This document shows positions 8,805 to 17,182 of a stretch of DNA of 64,000 nt, one piece after another. The stretch spans positions 1 through 64,000 of the forward strand of contig JACQUC010000208.1 of NCBI GenBank assembly GCA_016210495.1, given 5' to 3'. The translations under genes were made by a program, and so were the position numbers. Position 1 is the stretch's first letter; each line of letters begins with the position of its first letter. The notes below the pieces were generated by a model, which worked only from the letters and a program-made list of their open reading frames with translations, had not been told where the DNA came from and did not search any database. The DNA comes from Chloroflexota bacterium. Its GTDB lineage: Bacteria > Chloroflexota > FW602-bin22 > JACPRP01.

Positions 8805-9857
8805 CTAAGCAAGTCCTCGGACTGGCGCGTTTGTAGGTTCGAGTTCATTCGACTCACTCCCTGATTCCCCTTCTCTGGTCGGGTTTGATTCGTCTTCGCG
8901 GCCAGACAAGAAATACATTATGGGCTCATCAGACCGATAGCTTATGGATCGGCGGGCTAATTCATCCAGGCTGTAAGCCAAGCCCCGCTCAAGCTCATCG
9001 GGACACCGGACGGTTCTAAATAGGTCCAAGGCTTCTTCCCTGTCAATCACGAATCCTTGCGACGGGTACCCTGACACCAACGCATCAAGAGCTCCGGGCT
9101 GCATGTTGCGACTGTGCTGATCAAGAAGGCTGCCGTAGCGGTTAGCGATGCTCATTTCTCTTCCCGCTTTACCCACATGCATAGGGTCAATTTGCTGAAA
9201 GACAGGGCCAAACAAGCCTGTTGTAAGATTGGTCGCTATGTTCGCTGCTGTGCGTGTTGTAATAGTGAACCCGCTCGCCCTTAGCGTAGTCAAAAAGAAG
9301 TGCTCGAATGCCAAAAACGCATGTCCATAAAGCCTATGGATTGCGGTAAACGCTACGGCGCCGGACTCCATCCCAAATAATTCATCTTTCTTGGATAGTT
9401 GGATGTCCAACGGGCCTAACTCGCCATGGTCGCACATAATAAGTTCATCTGCTCCAATGGCAAGAAGAGTGCCAGCACTTTTGCAGTATCCAGATACGTA
9501 GCATATAAACTTTTCGTAGTCACGTTGCAGCGCCCGCGCCATTCTATATGCTGCATCGGGATCGCCACCCTCCGTCACCAGCATAAGGATCACATTCGCG
9601 TGTGCTTTCTGCTTTCGCACCAACTCAATGAATTCTTGGTCGTAAGGCCGTGCTATGATGCCATTATATAACAGGACATCGGCTTCTTGCTTGGCAGCGA
9701 CCTTGTTGGCTATCTCCGTCGGCTTCGAGCTCGCAGACTCCGAGCCGTTAATTACCGGCTCTACACATTGAGCCATTGCGCCAGGGGGCTCGTCCCTCTC
9801 GTGTCCATCTGCCCTCGCAACGGCGTCCGAATTCGAAACGGATGTCAATTTGGGCAT
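8805..9857 (-). CDS. SDH-type (ClpP-fold) serine protease, BREX-adjacent
   Basis: The 350-residue protein matches the SppA/ClpP-like serine proteinase family often labelled serine dehydrogenase proteinase (SDH_protease). It has LVTEGGDPDAAYRMA for the oxyanion strand, then YCKSAGTLLAIGADELIM with the nucleophile Ser in KSAGT, and GELGPLDIQ after it. There is no signal peptide; the first 55 residues are polar and look disordered, as is the C-terminal tail. The start at 9857 has AGGAG very close; Met28 is an alternative. It is transcribed divergently from the BREX-like operon, with the two promoters 25 nt apart. BREX type 1 uses a Lon-like protease (BrxL); a defence role for this one is inference from position. 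Confidence 0.8.
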   Translation of the reverse strand: MPKLTSVSNSDAVARADGHERDEPPGAMAQCVEPVINGSESASSKPTEIANKVAAKQEADVLLYNGIIARPYDQEFIELVRKQKAHANVILMLVTEGGDPDAAYRMARALQRDYEKFICYVSGYCKSAGTLLAIGADELIMCDHGELGPLDIQLSKKDELFGMESGAVAFTAIHRLYGHAFLAFEHFFLTTLRASGFTITTRTAANIATNLTTGLFGPVFQQIDPMHVGKAGREMSIANRYGSLLDQHSRNMQPGALDALVSGYPSQGFVIDREEALDLFRTVRCPDELERGLAYSLDELARRSISYRSDEPIMYFLSGREDESNPTREGESGSESNELEPTNAPVRGLA

Positions 9858-9897
9858 TCTCCTATTTACTTATGCGAGCACTCATTCGTTAGGCCCT

Positions 9898-9926
9898 ATT
9901 ATACTAGCGCGAGCCCCGGCCTGCAA
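9898..9926 (-). promoter_or_regulatory. Promoter of the ClpP-fold protease gene
   Basis: Minus-strand TTGCAG (9926-9921) and a consensus TATAAT (9903-9898) are 17 nt apart. The predicted leader is about 35 nt. It is back-to-back with the BREX promoter at 9952-9980, so one regulator bound between them could control both. Confidence 0.75.
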
Positions 9927-9951
9927 TAGGTGTTGGCGCCACCCGCCCGTG

Positions 9952-9980
9952 TTGACACCATCGCCTCACGGTGGTAGACT
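9952..9980 (+). promoter_or_regulatory. Promoter of the BREX-like operon
   Basis: Consensus TTGACA (9952-9957) is followed after 17 nt by TAGACT (9975-9980). The predicted start is near 9987, leaving a leader of about 63 nt before the first gene. No second strong promoter is seen before 19868, apart from a possible weak one near 14385. Confidence 0.7.
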
Positions 9981-10049
9981 CTGCAACTAGCCATAGGGAC
10001 AAACCGGCGATAGGTAGTTTATCGATTCTTTGGCTCCAGGCTCGCATTT

Positions 10050-10499
10050 ATGCGGTCATCATTTGGTAACCTGGCGGCAGAATTAGCGGCCTATCAGTGC
10101 ATTCTGATGGTGCATACCGACGTGCGGCGATTGCGGGAACAGGTTCGAGAGATCGCCCGCGTATACAACTGGCCGTTCTTGTCGGTTGGCCGTGAGTTGA
10201 GCGACGCGCTTCTGGATGAACCACCCTCAAGGCGCCCACAGGCAGCAGACCAGTTTCTTAAGAGCACGATCACGGCAAGCGCGCCAGGCCCGTTGGTGTG
10301 TGGCGAGACGGACATATGGTTCGAGCCGAGCCTGGAGTTGGATCCGTTAGCGTTGCTCCGTCACGCTAGCCGAATAACACGGCTCCTGGTCGCCTGGCCT
10401 GGTAGCTACACGAACGACGCTTTGGCCTATGCTGTGCCCAAGCACAGTCACTATCGTGTGTGGAAGGACCCCCAGGCAAAGGTCTGGGCACTCGACTGA
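10050..10499 (+). CDS. brxF: BrxF-like protein of BREX type 3, degenerate P-loop
   Basis: The 149-residue protein aligns by eye with BREX-3 BrxF: NWPFLSVGRELSDALL, then DIWFEPSLELDPLALLRHAS, then RLLVAWPG and ALAYAVPKHSHYRVW. BrxF is normally a small P-loop ATPase with a GPPGSGKT-like motif early and an LLDNIEILF-like Walker B. Here the corresponding strand reads CILMVHTDVRRLREQ, with no Gly-Lys-Ser/Thr, and the Walker B place reads LVCGETDIWFEP. The fold seems kept but ATP binding is probably lost. The start ATG at 10050 lacks a clear ribosome site. The gene is first in the operon, the canonical brxF place, with brxC 30 nt downstream. The identification rests on remembered family patterns and operon position. 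Confidence 0.7.
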   Translation: MRSSFGNLAAELAAYQCILMVHTDVRRLREQVREIARVYNWPFLSVGRELSDALLDEPPSRRPQAADQFLKSTITASAPGPLVCGETDIWFEPSLELDPLALLRHASRITRLLVAWPGSYTNDALAYAVPKHSHYRVWKDPQAKVWALD

Positions 10500-10529
10500 G
10501 AAGAGAACTTCGAGAACCGAGGTGGGCAC

Positions 10530-13500
10530 ATGCGTTATCGCGATCTGATCCAATGCGAGCCGATTGAGACAGTCATCCAGCTCCGCGAGGCCGATCAGAA
10601 GACAAAAGCCGAGCACCTGGTGAGAACGTATGTCATCTCGGACCGGATGGCGGATCAGCTTGCCAACGTGGTGATTCCACAGATCCAGTTCCTCGAGCCA
10701 TCCGACAGCAGGGGCGTTCTGATCGTCGGCAACTACGGCACAGGCAAGTCACACCTGATGGCGCTCGTCTCGGCGGTGGCAGAGTTCCCCGACCTTTTGG
10801 AGCACGTGGGCCATCCCGTGGTGCAAAACGCCGCACGCTCCATTGCCGGTCGCTTCAAAGTGGCGCGCGTGGAAATAGGCGGAGTTAGAAGAAACCTGCG
10901 CGATATTCTGATTGCTGAGCTCGAGTCGGCGCTGGCAAACTGGGGCACGCCTTTCGCCTTTCCACCGGCTACCGAGCTAACCAACAACAAAGACGTCATC
11001 ATCCAGGCCGTCGACGTCTTTCGACGGCGCTACCCTGAACAGGGTATCTTGCTGGTAGTGGACGAGCTTCTCGACTACCTCAGAACGCGAGAGGAGCGCG
11101 AGACAATCCTCGACCTGGGCTTCCTGCGCGAGCTGGGCGAGGTTGGCGCGCTCACGCCGTTCCGGTTTCTGGGCGGCTTACAAGAGACCCTGTTCGACAG
11201 CCCGCATTTTGTCTTCGTGGCCGAGCAGTTGCGCCGGGTGCGTGATCGCTTCGAGCAGGTGCGCATCGCGCGGGAGGATATCGCTTTTGTGGTCTCGCAT
11301 CGCCTGCTCGTGAAGACCGACGAGCAGGTCGCTCGCATTACCGAACATCTGCGCCGGTTCACCCCGTTGTACCATCGGATGGCAGAGCGGTTGGACGAGT
11401 TCGCTCAGCTTTTTCCGATTCATCCCGCTTATATCGACACCTTCGAGCGCGTCTCCATAGCCGAAAAGCGGGAGGTGCTCAAGACCTTCAGCCAGGCCAT
11501 CGTCGCACTTCTCGATAAAGATGTGCCGCGGGACCAGCCTGGGCTGGTCTCCTACGACCATTATTGGGACCTTCTGCGGGATAATGCGAGCATGCGCAGC
11601 GTCCCAGAAGTGGCCGCGGTAATGGAGAAGAGCAACGTGTTGGAAGGACGCGTTCGAAACGCCTATACGCGGCAGCATTTGCTACCTATGGCGATGCGCA
11701 TCGTCCATGCCTTAAGCGTCCATCGCCTGACTACTAACGACATCTACGTGCCGCTCGGCGCGACACCGGAAGAGCTTCGTGACGACCTTTGCCTGTACGT
11801 TCCGATGCCTGAATCGACGCCTGAGTTCCTTCTGGATCAGGTGCAGGTGGCTCTGCGTGAGATTATGCGCACCGTGAGCGGGCAGTACCTGTCGTACAAC
11901 GAAGCCAACGGGCAGTACTACCTTGACCTCAAAAAGGACATCGACTTCGATGCGAAGATCAGGCAGCGAGGCGAATTCATGGAGGAGAGCGATCTCAATC
12001 GCTACTTCTTCGATGCTTTGCGCCAGAACCTGAGTCTCGGTGACACGACGTACGTCACCGGCCATCGCATATGGTTCTACGAGCTTCCGTGGGACGAGCG
12101 CAAGGTCACGCGTCCTGGCTACCTCTTCTTTGGCGCCCCCGACGAGCGCAGCACGGCGCAGCCGCCGCGCGACTTCTACGTTTACTTGCTGCCACCGTTC
12201 CTGCGTCGCGATTGGCACGATGAGGAGCGCTCCGACGAAGTTGTATTCCAGCTTACGGGGCTCGATCAGAGCTTTGAGGAAAAGGTCAGGTTGTACGCGG
12301 GCGCGCGTGCCCTGGCAAACGAGGCCCCCGCTCATCGGGACACCTACGCACAGAAAGCCGACGAGTACTTAGGGAAGCTGTCGTCCTGGCTGCGCGATAA
12401 CCTGGCAAATCATCTCCAGGTCGGACATCAGGGCGTGATGAGGCAGGTCGGCGATGTCCTGGCCGGGACGCGAAATACGGCAAGCCGAACCATCGAGGAC
12501 TTGCTGCGCTTGATCGCGTCAAACCTGCTGGCGCTCGAGTTCGAAGAGCGGTATCCGCAGTACCCGGCCTTCCGACAGGCGCAGCCAATCAGCGAGGCTG
12601 CGCGGCCAACCGTCGCGATGGAGGCGGTGCGCTTCTTGTCTGGGCGCGGGCGCACCAATCTGGCCAGGGCTGTGCTGGAAGGACTGGAACTTGTGGACGA
12701 CAATGACAACGTGCGTGTTCATCAGTCACGCTACGCGCGCCGCTATCTGGAGATATTGCAGAGTAAGGCAGAAGGCCAGGTGGTGAACCGCGGCGAGCTG
12801 GTCCAGCAGGTGGCCGGCGGTATCCAGCCTATCGAGAAGGACGTGTTCTTTTCTCTGGAGCCGGAATGGGTCATCGTGGTGCTCCTCGCCCTGGTTTACA
12901 ATGGCGACGTCGTCGTCAACGCGGGCGGGCACGGGGAGCTGGATGCGGGCAGCATCGAGCGGGCGGCAACCATTGCCATCTCAGAGCTAGTGGGCTTTCG
13001 CTTCTACAAGACGCCACGCACGCTGCCGCTCGGCATCTGGACGACAATATTTGAAGGACTCGGATTGCAGCCGGGACTGATCCGCGACGAGAACACCCGG
13101 GAGCAGGCCGTGCGGGAGCTACAGCGCACAGTACAGGGTGAGCTGGAGCGCACCGCCACTATTCAGGGCCGTCTGCAGCAGGGGCTGCAACTGTGGAACG
13201 CGCCGGTCTTCACGGATCGATTCACAATCGAGGCTCAGTCCGGCGTGGTCGTCGGCAGTGACTTACCACCTGTGACGCTATCCACCACTCTGCTGTCGTC
13301 ACATCTGCGCGGGTACAAGGACTTTCTGACCGAGCTGAGCAACCTGAACACAGTTGGCAGACTGCGCAACCTGCGCCTGAGCATGCCCCAGGTAAGCGAC
13401 GCGCTGGACGACAGAAAGATCGTCGACAGGGCAGGAGACCTGCTCGCCCTGGTGGGCCAGCTCCAGCCGCTGGCGGCTTACCTTGCGGAAGCTCAGGCGA

Positions 13501-14297
13501 ATCTTGCGCCCGATCATCCCTGGTCGCAGCGCGCGGCCGTCGCGCGCCAGCTCTTGCTGGACGACGTGCGCCGCTTTGGAAAGGGTGAGCGTGGCCGTGA
13601 TGGCCAGGCGCTGGTACGGGAGATGGAGACGCTGAAGGCCGACTACGTTGCTGCCTACAGTGAGCTGCACCGCCGGTTGGTGCTGGGCCCGGCCGACGAC
13701 GATCGCCGGCAGCGCCTTTATGCTGATGCACGCCTGGTCGCGCTGGCCACCCTGTCCGGTATTAACCTTCTGAACCCGAGTGAGCTGAGCACCTGGAAAG
13801 ACGAGCTGACCGAGCTCGTCACGTGCCGGGAATTCCACGAAGGTGTGATTGCCGACTCGCCAACCTGCCCGCACTGCCATCTTCGTCCCGCACAGCGACC
13901 CCGTGGTGGTGAAGCCGCTCAGGTACTGAACACCCTGGACGCTCTCCTGGACGATCTGCTCAGGCGCTGGGGTCAGGCTCTGCGCGCCAATTTGCAGAGT
14001 GAGACCGCTCGGCGCAGCATAGCTTCGATGAGCGCGGGCGAAGCCCTGCCCATCGAAGCGTTCCTGGCTCAAGAGGACGACGGCACGGCTATCCCCGATG
14101 GGTTTGTGGTGGCTGCCGCCCAGGCTTTGCAGGGCATCGAGGCGTTGACGCTGCACGTCGACGCCTTGTTGCAGTCGCTCAGAGAGGGCGGGCTACCCTG
14201 CACCGTCGACGAGCTAGGGCGGCGCTTCGACGATTTTCTGCGCCACGCGATGCGGGGCCACGATGCACGGAACACGCGATTGACACTGGACAGGTAA
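10530..14297 (+). CDS. brxC: BREX-3 BrxC-like P-loop ATPase (DUF6079 type)
   Basis: This 1255-residue ATPase begins MRYRDLIQCEPIETVIQLRE, typical of DUF6079/BrxC proteins of BREX type 3. Walker A is GNYGTGKSHLM (Lys about 73) and Walker B is ILLVVDELLDYL near residue 173. A long helical middle follows. Near the C-terminus there is a zinc-ribbon-like CREFH...CPHCH cluster (about residues 1100-1120). BrxC/PglY ATPases are essential for BREX methylation and phage exclusion. GAGGTGG precedes the start. No frameshift or missing ATPase residue was seen. About 120 nt separate it from the methylase gene, containing a palindromic repeat. Confidence 0.88.
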   Translation: MRYRDLIQCEPIETVIQLREADQKTKAEHLVRTYVISDRMADQLANVVIPQIQFLEPSDSRGVLIVGNYGTGKSHLMALVSAVAEFPDLLEHVGHPVVQNAARSIAGRFKVARVEIGGVRRNLRDILIAELESALANWGTPFAFPPATELTNNKDVIIQAVDVFRRRYPEQGILLVVDELLDYLRTREERETILDLGFLRELGEVGALTPFRFLGGLQETLFDSPHFVFVAEQLRRVRDRFEQVRIAREDIAFVVSHRLLVKTDEQVARITEHLRRFTPLYHRMAERLDEFAQLFPIHPAYIDTFERVSIAEKREVLKTFSQAIVALLDKDVPRDQPGLVSYDHYWDLLRDNASMRSVPEVAAVMEKSNVLEGRVRNAYTRQHLLPMAMRIVHALSVHRLTTNDIYVPLGATPEELRDDLCLYVPMPESTPEFLLDQVQVALREIMRTVSGQYLSYNEANGQYYLDLKKDIDFDAKIRQRGEFMEESDLNRYFFDALRQNLSLGDTTYVTGHRIWFYELPWDERKVTRPGYLFFGAPDERSTAQPPRDFYVYLLPPFLRRDWHDEERSDEVVFQLTGLDQSFEEKVRLYAGARALANEAPAHRDTYAQKADEYLGKLSSWLRDNLANHLQVGHQGVMRQVGDVLAGTRNTASRTIEDLLRLIASNLLALEFEERYPQYPAFRQAQPISEAARPTVAMEAVRFLSGRGRTNLARAVLEGLELVDDNDNVRVHQSRYARRYLEILQSKAEGQVVNRGELVQQVAGGIQPIEKDVFFSLEPEWVIVVLLALVYNGDVVVNAGGHGELDAGSIERAATIAISELVGFRFYKTPRTLPLGIWTTIFEGLGLQPGLIRDENTREQAVRELQRTVQGELERTATIQGRLQQGLQLWNAPVFTDRFTIEAQSGVVVGSDLPPVTLSTTLLSSHLRGYKDFLTELSNLNTVGRLRNLRLSMPQVSDALDDRKIVDRAGDLLALVGQLQPLAAYLAEAQANLAPDHPWSQRAAVARQLLLDDVRRFGKGERGRDGQALVREMETLKADYVAAYSELHRRLVLGPADDDRRQRLYADARLVALATLSGINLLNPSELSTWKDELTELVTCREFHEGVIADSPTCPHCHLRPAQRPRGGEAAQVLNTLDALLDDLLRRWGQALRANLQSETARRSIASMSAGEALPIEAFLAQEDDGTAIPDGFVVAAAQALQGIEALTLHVDALLQSLREGGLPCTVDELGRRFDDFLRHAMRGHDARNTRLTLDR

Positions 14298-14322
14298 TCG
14301 GCAGGTACCGTGGCACGGTAGC

Positions 14323-14350
14323 GTAGGGGCGGACGTCCGCTGTCCGCCCC
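14323..14350. repeat. GTAGGG-type palindrome between brxC and pglX
   Basis: GGGGCGGAC (14326-14334) and GTCCGCCCC (14342-14350) form a 9-bp stem around a 7-nt loop, followed by runs of C and G. It is one of several GTAGGGGC-led palindromes in the window and could partly terminate or stabilise the operon mRNA. Confidence 0.55.
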
Positions 14351-14419
14351 CCGGGGGGGGGGTGGCTGGGCACTTCCCCGATCTATGGTAAACTGCTACC
14401 GGTGCTAGGAGGCAGACTC

Positions 14420-17182
14420 TTGTCTGAGCAGCTCCCCCTTTTCAACGCAGGTACCGGAACGACGTCTGGCACTTCGGGCAGCGCCGCGTATCGCGAGCGC
14501 CTGCGAGAGTACCTGCACGATCCCGCCTTCCGCTCCATAGAAGGATTCCCCCACGGTGACGACGACCATATCTTGGCGCTTTCCGACGCGCCATACTACA
14601 CCGCCTGCCCAAACCCGTTTTTGGGCGAGATCGTCGCGCGGTGGCGAGGCGAGCGCGCCAAGCAGCGTTTGGAGCTTGATCTGCCCGACGATTCCGACGA
14701 TAACGGCAACGCCTCCCAATATCCCGTCTCGAAAGCGCCAACCGCCGGGAGTAAGGTGATCTACCGTCGAGAGCCCTTCGCCGTAGACGTTTCCGAGGGC
14801 AAGAGCGATCCTGTGTACAGCGCCCACGGCTATTACACCAAAGTTCCCCATAAGGCGATCATGCGCTACGTCCTGCACTACACCGACCCCGGGGACATAG
14901 TTTTCGATGGGTTCTGCGGCACCGGAATGACGGGGGTGGCGGCCCAACTGTGCGGGGATCGTGATGTCGTGGAGAGCCTGGGATACTTCGTGGACGGCGA
15001 TGGCGTCGTCAAGGATGGCGATAGGATGATCTCGCGCATCGGAGCACGAAAAGCCATCTTGGTGGATCTCTCCCCCGCCGCCACGTTCATCGCCTACAAC
15101 TACAACACGCCTGTGGACACGTCGGCCTTCGAGCGCGAAGCCCGCCGGATCATGCGTGAAGTTGAGCAAGAGCTGGGCTGGATGTACGAAACCTGGCATC
15201 CGCGCTGCGATGCCCCTGACCGCGTCAAAGGCAGAATCCGCTATACAGTATGGAGCGAGGTGTTCCTCTGCCCTCAGTGCAGCGGAGAGATCACGTTCTT
15301 GGACGAGGCGCTGGACACGGAAACGCTGAGGGTCAAAGAGGAGTTCCCTTGCCCGTATTGCGGCGCTGTCGTCAGCAAGCGTAATCTCGAGAGGTGTCGT
15401 GTAACGGCGTTTGACCCCGTATTGGGCCGGACAGTCGAATCTTTGAAGCGCCGCCCTGTGATCGTCGAGTACCGTGTCGGGTCCACCAAATACCAAAAGC
15501 ACGCGGATGAGCACGATCTCGAGTTGCTGGATCGTATCGCTAGGCTGCCGCCTCCCGATAGGATACCGTCAAATCCGCTTCCCATACCACAGATGTATCA
15601 CGGCTCCAGGCTCGCTCCGAAGGGGGTTACGCATCTCCATCAGTTCTTCCTTCCCCGTTCGGCCCACGCGCTGCACGGATTCTGGGGGAGGTCGACGGCT
15701 GTAGCTGACCCTCGTTTGCGGAGCTTCTTGGAGTTCACGGTCGACCAGACCATCTGGGGTATGTCCTTACTGAATCGCTATCAGCCGATCCAGTTTGGCC
15801 GCGCCGGTGGGAGTCAGGTAAACCGCTATCTCTCCGGAGTCTACTACATCTCATCGCTCATTTCGGAGGTCTCTCCCTGGTACATATTGGAGGGAAAGGT
15901 GGGCCGCCTGGCTCGCGCTTTCGCCTCCTTGCGTTACAGGCCAGGATCTGTGGCCATAGCCACGCAATCCGCTTCTGTGCCGCCGCCCGCGGAAGGTAGC
16001 GTGGATTATATCTTCACCGATCCGCCGTTCGGCGAGAACATCTACTACGCCGACCTGAACTACCTGGTCGAATCGTGGTATGGCGTGGTGACAAACAGCT
16101 CATCGGAAGCGATCATCGATCAGGCCAAACGCAAGGACCTATACGCCTATCAGCGATTGATGAAAGAATCGTTTCGTAGCTTCTACCGGTGGCTGAAGCC
16201 GGGTCGCTGGATGACCGTCGAGTTTCACAACAGCCGCAACGCGGTGTGGAACGCGATCCAGGAGGCGATCCTGGCCGCGGGGTTCGTCGTGGCCGACGTT
16301 CGTACCCTCGACAAACGGCAGGGTTCCTATCGACAGGTCACCGCCGCGACGGCGGCCAAGCAGGATCTGGTGATCTCGGCCTACAAGCCGCGCACCGGCT
16401 TTGAGCGCCGCTTTCTGGTAGAGGCCGGCACACCGGAGGGGGCCTGGGATTTCGTTCGCCAGCACCTGGCCCAGTTGCCGACGGTTGTGGAGAGGAATGG
16501 CGTGCTCGAGGTAGTGGCCGAACGGCAGCCGCATCTGCTCTTCGACCGCATGGTGGCCTTTCACGTGCAGCGTGGAGCGGCCGTGCCGCTTTCCGCCGCC
16601 GAGCTCTACGCCGGCCTGCGCCAGCGGTTTGTCGAACGGGATGGCACGTTTTTCCTGGCCGATCAGGTGCCGGAGTACGACCGCGCGCGCATGCACGCCA
16701 GCCGCATCGAGCAACTAGCGCTTTTCGTCGACGACGAGAAGAGCGCTATCCAGTGGCTCCGCCGGCAGGTCGATCCCAGCACCGGCGGCAGGCCGCAGAC
16801 CTACCAGGAGATTCTGCCGCTGTTGATGCGGCAGCTTCACCAGGCGCCGCACGAAACTTTTCCGGAGCTGAGCGAGATCCTCGAACAGAATTTCTTGCAG
16901 GACGGGCAGGGACGCTGGTACGTGCCCGACCCCAATCGGGCCAGCGATCTGGAGAAGATGCGGCAGAAGGCGCTGCTGCGCGAGTTCAACAGCTACGTCG
17001 AGAGCCGCGGACGCTTGCGGCAGTTTCGCACCGAGGCGGTACGCGCCGGGTTCGCCGACGCCCTGCGCCGGCACGACTACTCCACCATCGTGCAGGTGGC
17101 CGAACGTCTTCCTCAGAATGTCCTGCAAGAAGACCCCGTCCTGCTGATGTACTACGACAGCGCCACGCTGCGGGTGCGGTAA
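14420..17182 (+). CDS. pglX: BREX-3 PglX-like adenine-specific DNA methyltransferase with zinc ribbon
   Basis: The 920-residue methylase is read from TTG at 14420, which has AGGAGG 7 nt upstream; an in-frame GTG at 14402 lies before that site and is less likely. HGYYTKVPHKAIMRYVL leads into SAM motif I, DGFCGTGMTG (about residue 163). A four-Cys zinc ribbon (CPQC near 284, CPYC near 310) is inserted before the catalytic motif IV, DPPFGEN (about residue 534). Motif I before IV separates it from the reverse order of beta-class enzymes. In BREX the methylase marks host DNA at a non-palindromic site. The stop overlaps the PglZ start by one base (TAATG), so the two are translationally coupled and no gene lies between. 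Confidence 0.85.
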   Translation: MSEQLPLFNAGTGTTSGTSGSAAYRERLREYLHDPAFRSIEGFPHGDDDHILALSDAPYYTACPNPFLGEIVARWRGERAKQRLELDLPDDSDDNGNASQYPVSKAPTAGSKVIYRREPFAVDVSEGKSDPVYSAHGYYTKVPHKAIMRYVLHYTDPGDIVFDGFCGTGMTGVAAQLCGDRDVVESLGYFVDGDGVVKDGDRMISRIGARKAILVDLSPAATFIAYNYNTPVDTSAFEREARRIMREVEQELGWMYETWHPRCDAPDRVKGRIRYTVWSEVFLCPQCSGEITFLDEALDTETLRVKEEFPCPYCGAVVSKRNLERCRVTAFDPVLGRTVESLKRRPVIVEYRVGSTKYQKHADEHDLELLDRIARLPPPDRIPSNPLPIPQMYHGSRLAPKGVTHLHQFFLPRSAHALHGFWGRSTAVADPRLRSFLEFTVDQTIWGMSLLNRYQPIQFGRAGGSQVNRYLSGVYYISSLISEVSPWYILEGKVGRLARAFASLRYRPGSVAIATQSASVPPPAEGSVDYIFTDPPFGENIYYADLNYLVESWYGVVTNSSSEAIIDQAKRKDLYAYQRLMKESFRSFYRWLKPGRWMTVEFHNSRNAVWNAIQEAILAAGFVVADVRTLDKRQGSYRQVTAATAAKQDLVISAYKPRTGFERRFLVEAGTPEGAWDFVRQHLAQLPTVVERNGVLEVVAERQPHLLFDRMVAFHVQRGAAVPLSAAELYAGLRQRFVERDGTFFLADQVPEYDRARMHASRIEQLALFVDDEKSAIQWLRRQVDPSTGGRPQTYQEILPLLMRQLHQAPHETFPELSEILEQNFLQDGQGRWYVPDPNRASDLEKMRQKALLREFNSYVESRGRLRQFRTEAVRAGFADALRRHDYSTIVQVAERLPQNVLQEDPVLLMYYDSATLRVR

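Noticed and set aside
8811..8850. tRNA-like GGTTCGAGTTC word
   Set aside because: It falls inside the protease coding end and no cloverleaf can be drawn around it.
8663..8857. Basic 64-residue open frame (minus) overlapping the protease gene end
   Set aside because: It overlaps a well-supported gene, has no ribosome site and its Arg/Ser/Pro-rich composition is typical of a shadow frame in GC-rich DNA.
16753..17181. Upstream extension of PglZ in the same frame
   Set aside because: It overlaps the conserved end of PglX, and the ATG in the TAATG junction fits a coupled start.
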